From: Mycolicibacterium chitae
Lineage (GTDB): Bacteria > Actinomycetota > Actinomycetes > Mycobacteriales > Mycobacteriaceae
Direction: 5' to 3'
DNA: 64,000 nucleotides
NCBI RefSeq assembly: GCF_900637205.1
Contig: NZ_LR134355.1
Coordinates: forward strand, 2,852,001-2,916,000
Made by a program: the position numbers and the translations under genes. How positions within the stretch are numbered: position 1 is the stretch's first letter; every line of letters starts with the position of its first letter. Of this stretch, positions 29,702-38,014 are shown piece after piece. Under the pieces are notes generated by a model. The model was not told the DNA's origin, did not search any database, and was given only the letters and a program-made list of their open reading frames with translations.

Positions 29702-31494
29702 GCGCCGCATCCCCCACCCCCCAGATTCGGTACGAGCAGCCCAGCGCGGGGGTGGCGCGCATCGTGCTGGCCCGCCCGGACAAGCGCAACGCGCAAGACC
29801 GCGCGATGTTGCACGAACTCGACGACGCCTACCGGCGGGCCGTCGGGGACGAATCCGTCCGCGTCATCATCCTGGCCGCGGACGGGCCCGACTTCTCGGC
29901 CGGTCACGACCTGCGGGTCGACACCGCCTACGACATGACCGGTGTCACCCCGCGCACCCTCACCGGCGGCTTCACCGCGCCCGGAGCCGAGGGCTGGTAC
30001 GCCACCGAGGCCGAACTCTTCCTGGGACTGTGCCTGCGCTGGCGGGACATCCCCCGGCCCACCATCGCGGCCGTGCACGGTCGGGTCATCGGCGGCGGCC
30101 TGGAGTTGATCTGGCCGTGCGACCTGATCGTCGCCGCCGACGACACCGTGTTCCACGACCCGATCAGCGCGTTCGGCTGCGCGGTCGCCGAGTACTTCGT
30201 GCACCCTTGGGAACTGGGGCATCGCCGAGCCAAGGAGATGCTGTTCACCGGCGAGCCCATCGATGCCTTCGATGCCGAGGCCCTCGGCATGGTCAACCGT
30301 GTCGTGCCCCGGGCGGATCTGGAATCCGAAACACTGGCGCTGGCCGAGCGGATCGCGGCGCGCCCGAGTTTCGGCATCCGGCTGGCCAAACGCGCGGTCA
30401 ACAACGCCTTGGATCTGCAAGGTCAGCGGGCGGCGGTGGAGTGGGCCTTCGACGCCCACCACTTGGCGCACTCACACAACCGCGAGCTCTACGACAACCT
30501 CGTCGATCCCGCCGGCGCCGATCTGATCCGCGCCGAGGCGCGCAGCGGCCACACCCGTCCCCGTCCCAGCTACCTGACCAGATCCGAATCCAGCAAGGAG
30601 GATGCCGTGGAACGCCAGTTCACCACCGTCGTCGAGGGCGGCGACTACTTCGAGGGGGCGCGCTGGCGCGACGGGCGGTGGTATGTCTCCGACGCCCTCA
30701 AGGGCGTGGTGTGCGCGTTCGACGAAGCCGGCCGGCGCGAGGATCTGATGCAGGTCGACGCCCTGTGCTCCGGACTCGGTTGGCTGCCCGACGGCACGTT
30801 GCTGGTGGTGTCCATGAAGGACCGGACGCTGTTGGCGCGCGGCGCCGACGGAGCGGTGCGCCGCCACGCCGACCTGTCCGCCCTCACACCGCACTGGATC
30901 AACGACATGTACGTCGACACGCGGGGGCGGGCCTGGGTGGGCACCATCGGATTCGCCATCCACGAGGGTGAAACTCCGCGCCCCGGTGAGCTTTTCCGGG
31001 TCGACCCGGACGGGACGGTGGTCGTCGCCGCCCGCGACCTGTGGTGCCCCAACGGTGTGGTGGTGACCGCCGACGGCACCACCCTCATCGTCGCCGAATC
31101 GTTCGCCGCCCGGTTGACCGCATTCACCATCGGGGCCGACGGCACGCTGAGCGACCGGCGGGTCTTCGCCCAGTTCGGCCCCGCGCCGGACCTCGCCGGA
31201 CCGGCCGAGATGATCGCGGCCACCGAACTGGCGCCGGACGGGATGACCATCGACTCGCAGGACCACGTCTGGGTTGCCGACGCGAACCACCAACGCTGCG
31301 TGCGGGTCTCCCCCGCCGGCGAGATTGTCGACGAGGTGGCCCATCCCGGCGGGGTCAACGTGTACACGTGCGCGCTGGGCGGGTCGGACGGTCGGCAACT
31401 GCTGCTGGCGGCGGCCGACGGATTCTTCGAAGCGATCCAGGGCGTGGGCGGCACCGCCGCCCTGCTGGCGACACCCGTCGACGTTCCCGCCTGA
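29698..31494 (+). CDS. Crotonase (enoyl-CoA hydratase family) fused in frame to an SMP-30/gluconolactonase domain
   Basis: 598 residues in one open frame. Residues 1-303 are a crotonase: oxyanion-hole segments DGPDFSAGHDLR and GRVIGGGLELIWPCDL keep the first catalytic Glu, while the second Glu position is Ser (DPISAFG). Residues 304-598 are a six-bladed SMP-30-type lactonase with metal ligands Glu in FEGARW, Asn in CPNGVV and Asp in MTIDSQDHVWVADAN. A strong ribosome site (AAGGAGGA) and GTG at 30607 lie at the domain junction, so the lactonase may also start there independently. A lost stop codon near 30560-30600 is the simplest history. Confidence 0.8.
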   Translation: MSAASPTPQIRYEQPSAGVARIVLARPDKRNAQDRAMLHELDDAYRRAVGDESVRVIILAADGPDFSAGHDLRVDTAYDMTGVTPRTLTGGFTAPGAEGWYATEAELFLGLCLRWRDIPRPTIAAVHGRVIGGGLELIWPCDLIVAADDTVFHDPISAFGCAVAEYFVHPWELGHRRAKEMLFTGEPIDAFDAEALGMVNRVVPRADLESETLALAERIAARPSFGIRLAKRAVNNALDLQGQRAAVEWAFDAHHLAHSHNRELYDNLVDPAGADLIRAEARSGHTRPRPSYLTRSESSKEDAVERQFTTVVEGGDYFEGARWRDGRWYVSDALKGVVCAFDEAGRREDLMQVDALCSGLGWLPDGTLLVVSMKDRTLLARGADGAVRRHADLSALTPHWINDMYVDTRGRAWVGTIGFAIHEGETPRPGELFRVDPDGTVVVAARDLWCPNGVVVTADGTTLIVAESFAARLTAFTIGADGTLSDRRVFAQFGPAPDLAGPAEMIAATELAPDGMTIDSQDHVWVADANHQRCVRVSPAGEIVDEVAHPGGVNVYTCALGGSDGRQLLLAAADGFFEAIQGVGGTAALLATPVDVPA

Positions 31495-31514
31495 CCCCGA
31501 AACCGACAGGATTG

Positions 31515-32327
31515 ATGATGAGCAACCCCGAAACCCCCGTCAGCGGCGGCGATTCCGAAGTTCACTACGAAGTTCGGGACGCGGCCGCATGGATCACCCT
31601 CAACCGACCGGCCGCGCGTAACGCCCTTTCGCTCGAGCTTCTCGACGGCGTCGGTGCCGCCCTGGACGCCGCGGCCCAGGATCCGGCCGTGCGGGCCGTG
31701 GTGATCGGCGCGACCGGCACCGCCTTCTGCGCCGGCGCGGATCTCAAACGCGTGGGCGCGATGGACGATCACAGCAGCGTCGTGGAGTTCCTGAAAGCCG
31801 CCGCCGCGTTGTTCGATCGGATCACCGAGCACCCGCAACCGGTGATCGCCGCGGTGCAGGGCATCGCGGTGGCCGGGGGCCTGGAACTCGTGCTCGCCTG
31901 CGACCTCGTCATCGCCACCACCGACGCGGCGTTCAGCGACGGCCACGCCCGGTACGGGCTGTTCCCGGCCGCCGGCGGCGCCACCCGACTGCCGCGCAAG
32001 ATCGGGCCCAACCGGGCCAAGCAACTGCTGTTCACCGCCGAAAGCTGGACGGCGCAACGGATGTACGAGGCCGGCCTGGTGACCGAGGTGGCGCCGGCCG
32101 ACGAACTGGGCGCGGCGGTAGGCGCGCTCGTCGAACGCATCGCGCGGCACAGCCCGCTGGGTATCACCGGGATGAAGCGCCTGGTCGACAACGGCTCGGA
32201 CCAGAGCTTGCCGGCCGCGCTCGCGGCGGAACTCGAGGCGTGTACGGAGTACGCGCGCAGTACCGACTTCGCCGAGGGGTTGCGAGCCTTCGGCGAACGT
32301 CGCGAACCGAAGTTCGTCGGGGCGTAA
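31515..32327 (+). CDS. Enoyl-CoA hydratase/isomerase family protein
   Basis: 270 residues, crotonase fold. GTAFCAGADLKRVG and GIAVAGGLELVLACDLVIA build the oxyanion hole and keep the first Glu; the second catalytic Glu is replaced in the segment SDGHARYGLFPAAGG. The same DGHAxYGL pattern is in the crotonase at 46568-47350, making the two likely paralogues. Possible roles are isomerase, hydrolase or retro-aldol type reactions rather than simple hydration. ATG 31515 (a second ATG at 31518). Confidence 0.88.
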   Translation: MMSNPETPVSGGDSEVHYEVRDAAAWITLNRPAARNALSLELLDGVGAALDAAAQDPAVRAVVIGATGTAFCAGADLKRVGAMDDHSSVVEFLKAAAALFDRITEHPQPVIAAVQGIAVAGGLELVLACDLVIATTDAAFSDGHARYGLFPAAGGATRLPRKIGPNRAKQLLFTAESWTAQRMYEAGLVTEVAPADELGAAVGALVERIARHSPLGITGMKRLVDNGSDQSLPAALAAELEACTEYARSTDFAEGLRAFGERREPKFVGA

Positions 32328-32329
32328 TC

Positions 32330-33091
32330 ATGCAGATCGAGAACAAGGTCGCCGTCGTGGTCGGCGGCGGGTCGGGGCTGGGCCGCGCGGTGTGTGCCGA
32401 GTTCGCGGCCGCCGGTGGGCGAATCGCCGTCATCGACCGCGACGAGGACGCGGCGCGCCAGGTGGCGGCGGGCTTGCCCGATGCGCTGGCCGTACCGGCC
32501 GACATCACGTGCGCGGCCGCGATGGAACAAGCCATCGATGCGGTCCTGGATGCCTTCGGCGCGTTGCACTTCGACATCAACACCGCCGGGGTGGTCACCG
32601 CCGCGAAGTTGGTGTCGCGGGGGCGGCCGGCCGAACTGGACGCGTTCGAGCGGACCGTCGGGGTCAACCTGGTCGGAACGTTCAACGCCATGCGGGTCAG
32701 CGCGGCGGCCATGCTCCGCAACGAACCCGAGGACGGCGAACGGGGCGTCATCGTCAACACCGCCTCCGGCGCGGCCTACGACGGCCAGAGCGGGCAGGCG
32801 GCCTACAGCGCGAGCAAGGCGGGCGTCATCGGGCTCACCTTGCCGGTGGCGCGCGACCTGGCCGGCAGCGGAATTCGGGTGAACGCCATCGCACCCGGCC
32901 TGTTCGACACCCCGATGTCGGCCGGGCTGCCCGACCCGGTCCGCGACGGGTTGCTCGAGTCGGTGCTCGAACCCAAGCGCCTGGGCCGTCCGGACGAATT
33001 CGCCCGGCTGGCGCGGCACCTGGTGGAGAACGAATACCTCAACGGCGAGTGCATTCGCCTCGACGCGGCGACCCGCCTACTTCCCCGATGA
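32330..33091 (+). CDS. Short-chain dehydrogenase/reductase, HSD10-like
   Basis: 253 residues. GGGSGLG nucleotide loop, NTAG-type motif (NTAGVV), Ser in NTASGAA and AYSASKAG. The pattern GERGVIVNTASGAAYDG and LAGSGIRVNAIAPGLFDTPM resembles type 10 17-beta-hydroxysteroid/3-hydroxyacyl-CoA dehydrogenases. It starts 2 bp after the upstream crotonase stop. Closely similar in sequence to the SDR at 47366-48136. Confidence 0.9.
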   Translation: MQIENKVAVVVGGGSGLGRAVCAEFAAAGGRIAVIDRDEDAARQVAAGLPDALAVPADITCAAAMEQAIDAVLDAFGALHFDINTAGVVTAAKLVSRGRPAELDAFERTVGVNLVGTFNAMRVSAAAMLRNEPEDGERGVIVNTASGAAYDGQSGQAAYSASKAGVIGLTLPVARDLAGSGIRVNAIAPGLFDTPMSAGLPDPVRDGLLESVLEPKRLGRPDEFARLARHLVENEYLNGECIRLDAATRLLPR

Positions 33092-33115
33092 GCAGTCCGA
33101 CCAGTACAGTTATCT

Positions 33116-33129
33116 TTACTAGCGAGAAT
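33116..33129. promoter_or_regulatory. Degenerate TTAC-N6-GAAT operator, site 3 (tetR leader)
   Basis: CTTTACTAG (33114-33122) is identical to the left half of the palindrome at 44911, but the right half is degenerate (GAAT instead of GTAA). It lies about 35-50 bp upstream of the TetR gene, where autoregulation would be expected. Confidence 0.35.
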
Positions 33130-33163
33130 GGAATGCGCGCTGGCGCAGCGGGAGGGAGTCCGG

Positions 33164-33745
33164 ATGGCACGCCGACGCGTCACCACCGTGCAGGAACTGG
33201 TGGATGCCGCGGCACGGGTGTTTCAGCGGGTCGGCTACGTCGACGCGACGATTGCCGACATCGCCGCCGAGGCCGGGGTCAGCAAACCGACGGTGTACCA
33301 GTACGTCGACTCGAAGCGCTGGTTGCTGGAAACCATCGTCGAGCAGGTGATCTATCCGCTTCGACACAACATCGACCAGATTCTCACCAACGATGATCCG
33401 CCTCGTGACAAGCTCGTCGCCTTCATCCGCGTCCACGTCGAATCGGCGATCACCTATCGGACGTACTACGCCGTTCTCACCGCCGATCAGCATCAGCTTT
33501 CGCCGCAGGCGTTGCGCAATTACCGGTCCTGGGCCCGCGACGTCAACCACGCCACCGAGAAGTTGCTGCACAAGTGCGTCGAATCGGGCGTCATCCGAGA
33601 CGATCTCGACATCGGCATCTCCGCGCACCTGCTCAACGGGATGTTGTTGTCCATCGCCCGCTGGTTCCACACCACCGGCCGCGTCCCCGCCGAGCAACTC
33701 GTGGATCAGGTGCTGGGGATGCTCAGCGGCTACATCCTCGACTGA
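33164..33745 (+). CDS. TetR-family transcriptional regulator (plus-strand arm)
   Basis: 193 residues. The helix-turn-helix spans about residues 8-55 (VQELVDAAARVFQRVGY, ATIADIAAEAGVSKPTVYQYVDSKRWLL), with a ligand-binding C-domain typical of TetR. ATG 33164 follows GGGAGGGAG; an earlier start at 33128 is less likely. It sits inside the catabolic arm, 72 bp after the SDR and 114 bp before the ligase, and is the best candidate to bind the TAAC-N6-GTAA sites. Confidence 0.92.
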   Translation: MARRRVTTVQELVDAAARVFQRVGYVDATIADIAAEAGVSKPTVYQYVDSKRWLLETIVEQVIYPLRHNIDQILTNDDPPRDKLVAFIRVHVESAITYRTYYAVLTADQHQLSPQALRNYRSWARDVNHATEKLLHKCVESGVIRDDLDIGISAHLLNGMLLSIARWFHTTGRVPAEQLVDQVLGMLSGYILD

Positions 33746-33784
33746 GTCGGCCCTTCTCCCACGTCGTGTGACGCCGGCACAATC

Positions 33785-33798
33785 TAACCGGCGAGTAA
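33785..33798. promoter_or_regulatory. TAAC-N6-GTAA operator, site 4 (ligase promoter)
   Basis: TAACCGGCGAGTAA lies in the 114-bp gap between the TetR gene and the acyl-CoA ligase, 62 bp before the ligase start. It matches the spacing of the other sites but not the central six bases. Confidence 0.45.
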
Positions 33799-33859
33799 TG
33801 CTTGGGCGTCCCGTCGCGCCGCCCACGTCTGTGAATCCAACGAAGTCAGGAGACTCGTC

Positions 33860-35407
33860 GTGACGAATCCCGCCGAGGTACTGCGCCGAAATGCCGCGAC
33901 CGCCGGCCACAAGGCCGCCCTCCGGTTCGAGGGGAGGACGCAGACCCACGCCGAATTATATGACCGCGCAAAGCGACTCGCCAATGCGCTGCGGACCCAC
34001 GGCGTCGACGCCGGCGACCGGGTCGCCGTCGCGGCGGACAACTGCTTCGAGACGCTCGAGATGCTGGCCGGCCTGACGCTGGGCGGCTATGTGCGCTGCC
34101 CGCTGTACACCCACGACGGCCCGGAGCGGCATCGCTATCTCATCGAGCTCACCGAACCCGCAGCGATCATTCTGCAGGACAAGTACTTCCACACACTGGC
34201 ACCAGTACTCGGGGACTGTCCGTCCATCCGCACCGTGGTGGTTCTCGGCGCCGATGTGGTGCCCTCGGCCCACGACTACGAGGCACTGTTGAGCGCTGCC
34301 GCTGCCGACGAGCTGGACTCCGAACCCGCGCCGGAGGACCCGCACCAGATCCGGTTCTCCGCGGGTACCACCGGTCTACCCAAGGGCATCCTGCACACAC
34401 TGGGTTCGTGGATGGATGCCGGTGACGAGGTCCTGGCCGACATCTCGCCACCCCTGACCGCGCAGGACCGCTACCTTGCGGCGAGTCCGCTGACCCACGC
34501 GGCCAGCGTCCCGGTCTGGCCGACCCTCGCGGCCGGCGGCACCATCGTCGTCATGCCGGCTTTCGACGCCGGAAAGTTCTTGGAACTGGTGGAACAGGAA
34601 CGCGTCACGCTCACGCTGCTGGTGGCCACCATGGTGCAGATGATCACCACCCACCCCGACGCCGGAGCGCGGGATCTGTCCAGTCTGCGTGCGATCCTCT
34701 ACGGCGCATCTCCGATACCGGAAACGACCTTGGTCGCCGCGCTGAAGCTCTGGGGCAACGTGATGTATCAGAGCTACGGCCAGAGCGAAGCGATTCCGGT
34801 GGCGGCGCTGCTGCCCGAGCACCATGTCGTGGACGGCACCCCCGAACAGCGCCGTCGCCTGCGGTCGGCAGGCAGGGCGACGCCGAACTCCGGAATCCGA
34901 ATCCTCGACGAGGAGGACAACGTCCTGCCGCCCGGGGAAATCGGCGAGATCGTCGTCAGTTCGCCGGGGCGGATGAAGGAGATCTGGCGGGCGCCGGAGG
35001 TCACCGCGCAGCGCGTGACCGCGGACGGTTGGGTGCGGACCCGCGACATGGGCTGGTTGGACAGCGAGGGGTTCCTGTTTCTCGCTGATCGCAAGGAGGA
35101 CATGATCATCTCCGGCGGGTTCAACATCTGGCCGGCCGAGGTCGAGAACGCCCTGGTCGAACACCCCGCCGTCCGCGAGGCTGCGGTCGTGGGTATTCCG
35201 CACGACAAGTGGGTCGAGACCCCGCACGCCGACGTGGTGCTCGAAGAAGGCGCTGCCGGAACGGTTTCCGCGGACGACCTGATCGCCTGGACGCGTGAAC
35301 GGCTCGGCTCCTACAAGAAGGTCACCAGCGTCGAATTCGTGGAGGCGTTGCCGAAGACCCCGATCGGCAAGGTGTTACGCCGCGAGATCCGCAGTCGCTA
35401 CCGCTGA
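33860..35407 (+). CDS. AMP-forming acyl-CoA synthetase/ligase
   Basis: 515 residues, ANL superfamily. P-loop FSAGTTGLPKG, Y-G-Q-S-E adenylate motif, the hinge region DRKEDMIISGGFNIWP and C-terminal Lys in KTPIGKVLRREI. It activates a carboxylic acid to its CoA thioester through an acyl-AMP. The usual T-S-G start of the P-loop is S-A-G. GTG 33860 follows CAGGAG. It converges on mceF with a strong hairpin in the gap. Confidence 0.92.
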   Translation: MTNPAEVLRRNAATAGHKAALRFEGRTQTHAELYDRAKRLANALRTHGVDAGDRVAVAADNCFETLEMLAGLTLGGYVRCPLYTHDGPERHRYLIELTEPAAIILQDKYFHTLAPVLGDCPSIRTVVVLGADVVPSAHDYEALLSAAAADELDSEPAPEDPHQIRFSAGTTGLPKGILHTLGSWMDAGDEVLADISPPLTAQDRYLAASPLTHAASVPVWPTLAAGGTIVVMPAFDAGKFLELVEQERVTLTLLVATMVQMITTHPDAGARDLSSLRAILYGASPIPETTLVAALKLWGNVMYQSYGQSEAIPVAALLPEHHVVDGTPEQRRRLRSAGRATPNSGIRILDEEDNVLPPGEIGEIVVSSPGRMKEIWRAPEVTAQRVTADGWVRTRDMGWLDSEGFLFLADRKEDMIISGGFNIWPAEVENALVEHPAVREAAVVGIPHDKWVETPHADVVLEEGAAGTVSADDLIAWTRERLGSYKKVTSVEFVEALPKTPIGKVLRREIRSRYR

Positions 35408-35420
35408 CCCCCAAGCGATT

Positions 35421-35461
35421 TCGGTGCGCTAGGTTGCGGCGTCCGCAACCCAGCGCACCGA
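35421..35461. terminator. Long bidirectional hairpin between ligase and mceF
   Basis: TCGGTGCGCT-a-GGTTGCGG, loop CGT, then CCGCAACC-c-AGCGCACCGA: an 18-bp paired stem with one A/C mismatch and a 3-base loop. It fills the 56-bp gap between the convergent acyl-CoA ligase and the end of the mce operon. No U-tract. Confidence 0.75.
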
Positions 35462-35463
35462 GA

Positions 35464-36882
35464 TCACGGGGTGAGCAGGCTCTGCCAGGTCCGCTTGCCC
35501 TCGGGGTTCGGCGCCAGGTTCGACTGGGTGAAGGTCTGTCCGTCCGGACCGACGTAGGTGCCGGTCGCCGGGTCGTACTCGGCGAACGCGACGGGCGGCA
35601 CCGGATCCGGCGTCAACTGCGGAATGTCCTGCCCGGACAGCGTCGCGTTGGGATCGCCCTTCCAGCTGAACCCGTTGTTGAGCGGCACGTACTCTTCATC
35701 GCTCTCGCACATCTGCCACGTCGGTGCCCGCTTGCCCGGGCGCGTCACGCACGGGGTGTTGCGCGCGCCGCGCACGTTGAACGGCGAATCCTGCGGCGTC
35801 CGGCAGTACAGGTCGCCGGCGGGCCGGTCCGGGTAGTCCTGCAGCGACGCCACGCGCTGCTGGCGGACCGGCAGGAATCCGGTGGTGCACGGCGGCGGGA
35901 GGTTCACGTTGAGGTTGAAGCTCAGATAGGCGCCCGCGTAGTCCTGTTTGGTATTGCGGTTGGCCACCCCGATCGCCTGCATGGCGGCCGCGCCCTGCGG
36001 CAGCAGCACCAGCAATTGTTCGATGTTGTCGCGGTAGGTGACCGCGACCTCGCCGACACTGACCAGGTTGGCCAGCACGACCGGCAACGCGGGTGCGACC
36101 CGGTCGAAAAGCTCACGCGTCTCGGCCAGCGCGGGACCGCCGTGCTCGAGCACCCCGCGCACCTCGCCGTCGGTGTCGCGAATCTGGTCGGTGACGGTGG
36201 CGAGGTTGGCCGCCCAGGTGCGCACCGCGTCGGAGGTCTCGGTCTGGGTGTTGAGGACCGGGGCGGCGTTGTCCAGCAACGCAGTCCAGGCGTCCAGGTT
36301 CTGCTCGGCCTCCAGGGCGACCGCGACCGAACCCCTGACCAGTCGCGAGATCTCCGGTCCCAGACCACCGACGGCGAGGTAGGCCTCGTCGACGAGGGTC
36401 TTCAGATTGTCCTGCGGCACGGCCGCCAGTCCCGCATTCGTGGCATCGAGCAGATCGTTGATATCGGGTGGGACCGACGTGCGCTCGACGGTGATCACGT
36501 CGCCGTCTTCGAGGTCGGGGCCGTCGCCGCCGCGGGGCAATAGCGTGATGAACTGCTCGCCTACGGCGGTCTGGCTGTGCACCTGGGCGTCGAGGTCGGC
36601 CGGGATCTTGGTGTGCGAGTTAAGCTTCAGTTGCGCTCGCACGCCCCCGCCGCGCATCAGGTCCACCGAGGTGACCTCCCCGACCGCGGTGCCGCGGTAG
36701 GTCACGTTCGCGCGTTCGTAAAGGCCGGCGGCCTCGGGTAATTCGACGGTGACCCGGTAGGTTCCGATGCCGAACGCCAGGCTCGGCAACTTGATGTAGA
36801 CCAGCATCAGCGACACGAAGGCCAGCGTCGATACCGCGCCAACGACGGCCAGTTGCATCCAGATCCGTTTACTCATGCGCAT
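35464..36882 (-). CDS. mceF: Mce family protein, MceF position
   Basis: 472 residues. N-terminal membrane anchor (residues 8-30), MCE domain (about 40-120; VTVELPEAAGLYERANVTYRGTAVGEV), long helical region and a C-terminal tail with a Cys pair. Mce proteins form a hexameric periplasmic tube that passes lipids to YrbE permeases. Last gene of the operon, 1 bp after mceE. No mas genes follow it here. ATG at 36876 is an alternative start. Confidence 0.93.
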   Translation of the reverse strand: MRMSKRIWMQLAVVGAVSTLAFVSLMLVYIKLPSLAFGIGTYRVTVELPEAAGLYERANVTYRGTAVGEVTSVDLMRGGGVRAQLKLNSHTKIPADLDAQVHSQTAVGEQFITLLPRGGDGPDLEDGDVITVERTSVPPDINDLLDATNAGLAAVPQDNLKTLVDEAYLAVGGLGPEISRLVRGSVAVALEAEQNLDAWTALLDNAAPVLNTQTETSDAVRTWAANLATVTDQIRDTDGEVRGVLEHGGPALAETRELFDRVAPALPVVLANLVSVGEVAVTYRDNIEQLLVLLPQGAAAMQAIGVANRNTKQDYAGAYLSFNLNVNLPPPCTTGFLPVRQQRVASLQDYPDRPAGDLYCRTPQDSPFNVRGARNTPCVTRPGKRAPTWQMCESDEEYVPLNNGFSWKGDPNATLSGQDIPQLTPDPVPPVAFAEYDPATGTYVGPDGQTFTQSNLAPNPEGKRTWQSLLTP

Positions 36883-36883
36883 G

Positions 36884-38014
36884 TCAGCGGCCCTGGTCCA
36901 TTCGGTAGGGGACGATCAGTGGGTTGCCGGCCGTGTAGGGGCTCGGGAGTTGTCCGATGGTGCGGCCCCACTGCAACTCCAGCAGCGTCAGGTCGCCCTC
37001 GAAACGGGTACCGGTGAAGAACGAGGAGTCCAGCCGGCTCAGCGTCAGGTCGATCACCGCGCTGAGGTTGGAATAGTCGCCCCGCTGCCACTTGGTGATG
37101 GTCTCCTTGGGCCAGGGGAACGTCGAGTAGAAGCTCAGGGACCTTGTCAGCGACGGTCCCGCATCGGCCAGCGACTTCAGCACCGGCCCCAGGTCCTCGA
37201 GTTCCTTGACCAGGTTCTCCTTGGTCAGATCGACCGATTCCCCGGCCAATTCGCTGAACCGGCCCATCTGGTGCAGCGCGTCGGTGAGGGTGTCACGCTG
37301 GTCCTGCAGGACGGTCAGGGCCTCGGGCAGGGTGCGCAGCGCGGTGTCGACGACGGGGCGTTGCGCGGCCACCTGACCGACGAGCGAGTTGAGGCTCTCG
37401 ACGGCACCGATGATCTCCTCGGTCTGGTTCTCGCCATGCTCGATGAACAGGTCGACCTGCTCGATCAGGCTGCGCAGGTCATCTTCCCGACCGGCGAAGG
37501 CCGTGCTCAACGCCTGGGTGATGTCCTGAATGTTGCCGATCCCGCCTTGGTTGAGCAGCAGCGAGACCGCGGCCAGCGCCTGCTCGGTCGAGGGATAACG
37601 GCTACCCGAGGCCAGCGGGATCAGCGCCCCGTCCTGCAGCCGCCCCGTCGCCGGCACCTCGGTGGGCGGTGCGAGTTCGATGTGCAGGGAACCGAGCAGG
37701 CTGGTCTGGCCGACGGTCGCGGTGGCGTTCGCCGGCAACTCGACATCGCCGTCGAGCCGCATCGTCACCAGCGCGTGCCAGTCCTGCAACTCGATCTTGG
37801 TGACGTTGCCGACCGTGACATCGCCGACCCGCACCCGGGAGTTGCGCTCGATGTTGTCGACGTCGGGAAGTTGCGCCTGCACGGTGTAGGCGCCGGGCCC
37901 GCCGCCCGCGGTCCCCGGGAGCGGTAACGTGTTGGCGCCCTGCCACTCCGAGCAACCGGATACCGCCAGCGCGGTGGCGATCGCCAGCGCGGTCGTGGCC
38001 ACCGTTGCCCTCAT
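36884..38014 (-). CDS. mceE: Mce lipoprotein, MceE position (LprK-like)
   Basis: 376 residues. Lipoprotein signal peptide with lipobox L-A-V-S-G-C, Cys at about residue 20. The MCE domain follows (VQAQLPDVDNIERNSRVRVGDVTVG), then a coiled helical region. Sixth-position Mce proteins with a lipobox are the E subunits in mycobacterial operons. ATGA overlap with mceD. Confidence 0.94.
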   Translation of the reverse strand: MRATVATTALAIATALAVSGCSEWQGANTLPLPGTAGGGPGAYTVQAQLPDVDNIERNSRVRVGDVTVGNVTKIELQDWHALVTMRLDGDVELPANATATVGQTSLLGSLHIELAPPTEVPATGRLQDGALIPLASGSRYPSTEQALAAVSLLLNQGGIGNIQDITQALSTAFAGREDDLRSLIEQVDLFIEHGENQTEEIIGAVESLNSLVGQVAAQRPVVDTALRTLPEALTVLQDQRDTLTDALHQMGRFSELAGESVDLTKENLVKELEDLGPVLKSLADAGPSLTRSLSFYSTFPWPKETITKWQRGDYSNLSAVIDLTLSRLDSSFFTGTRFEGDLTLLELQWGRTIGQLPSPYTAGNPLIVPYRMDQGR

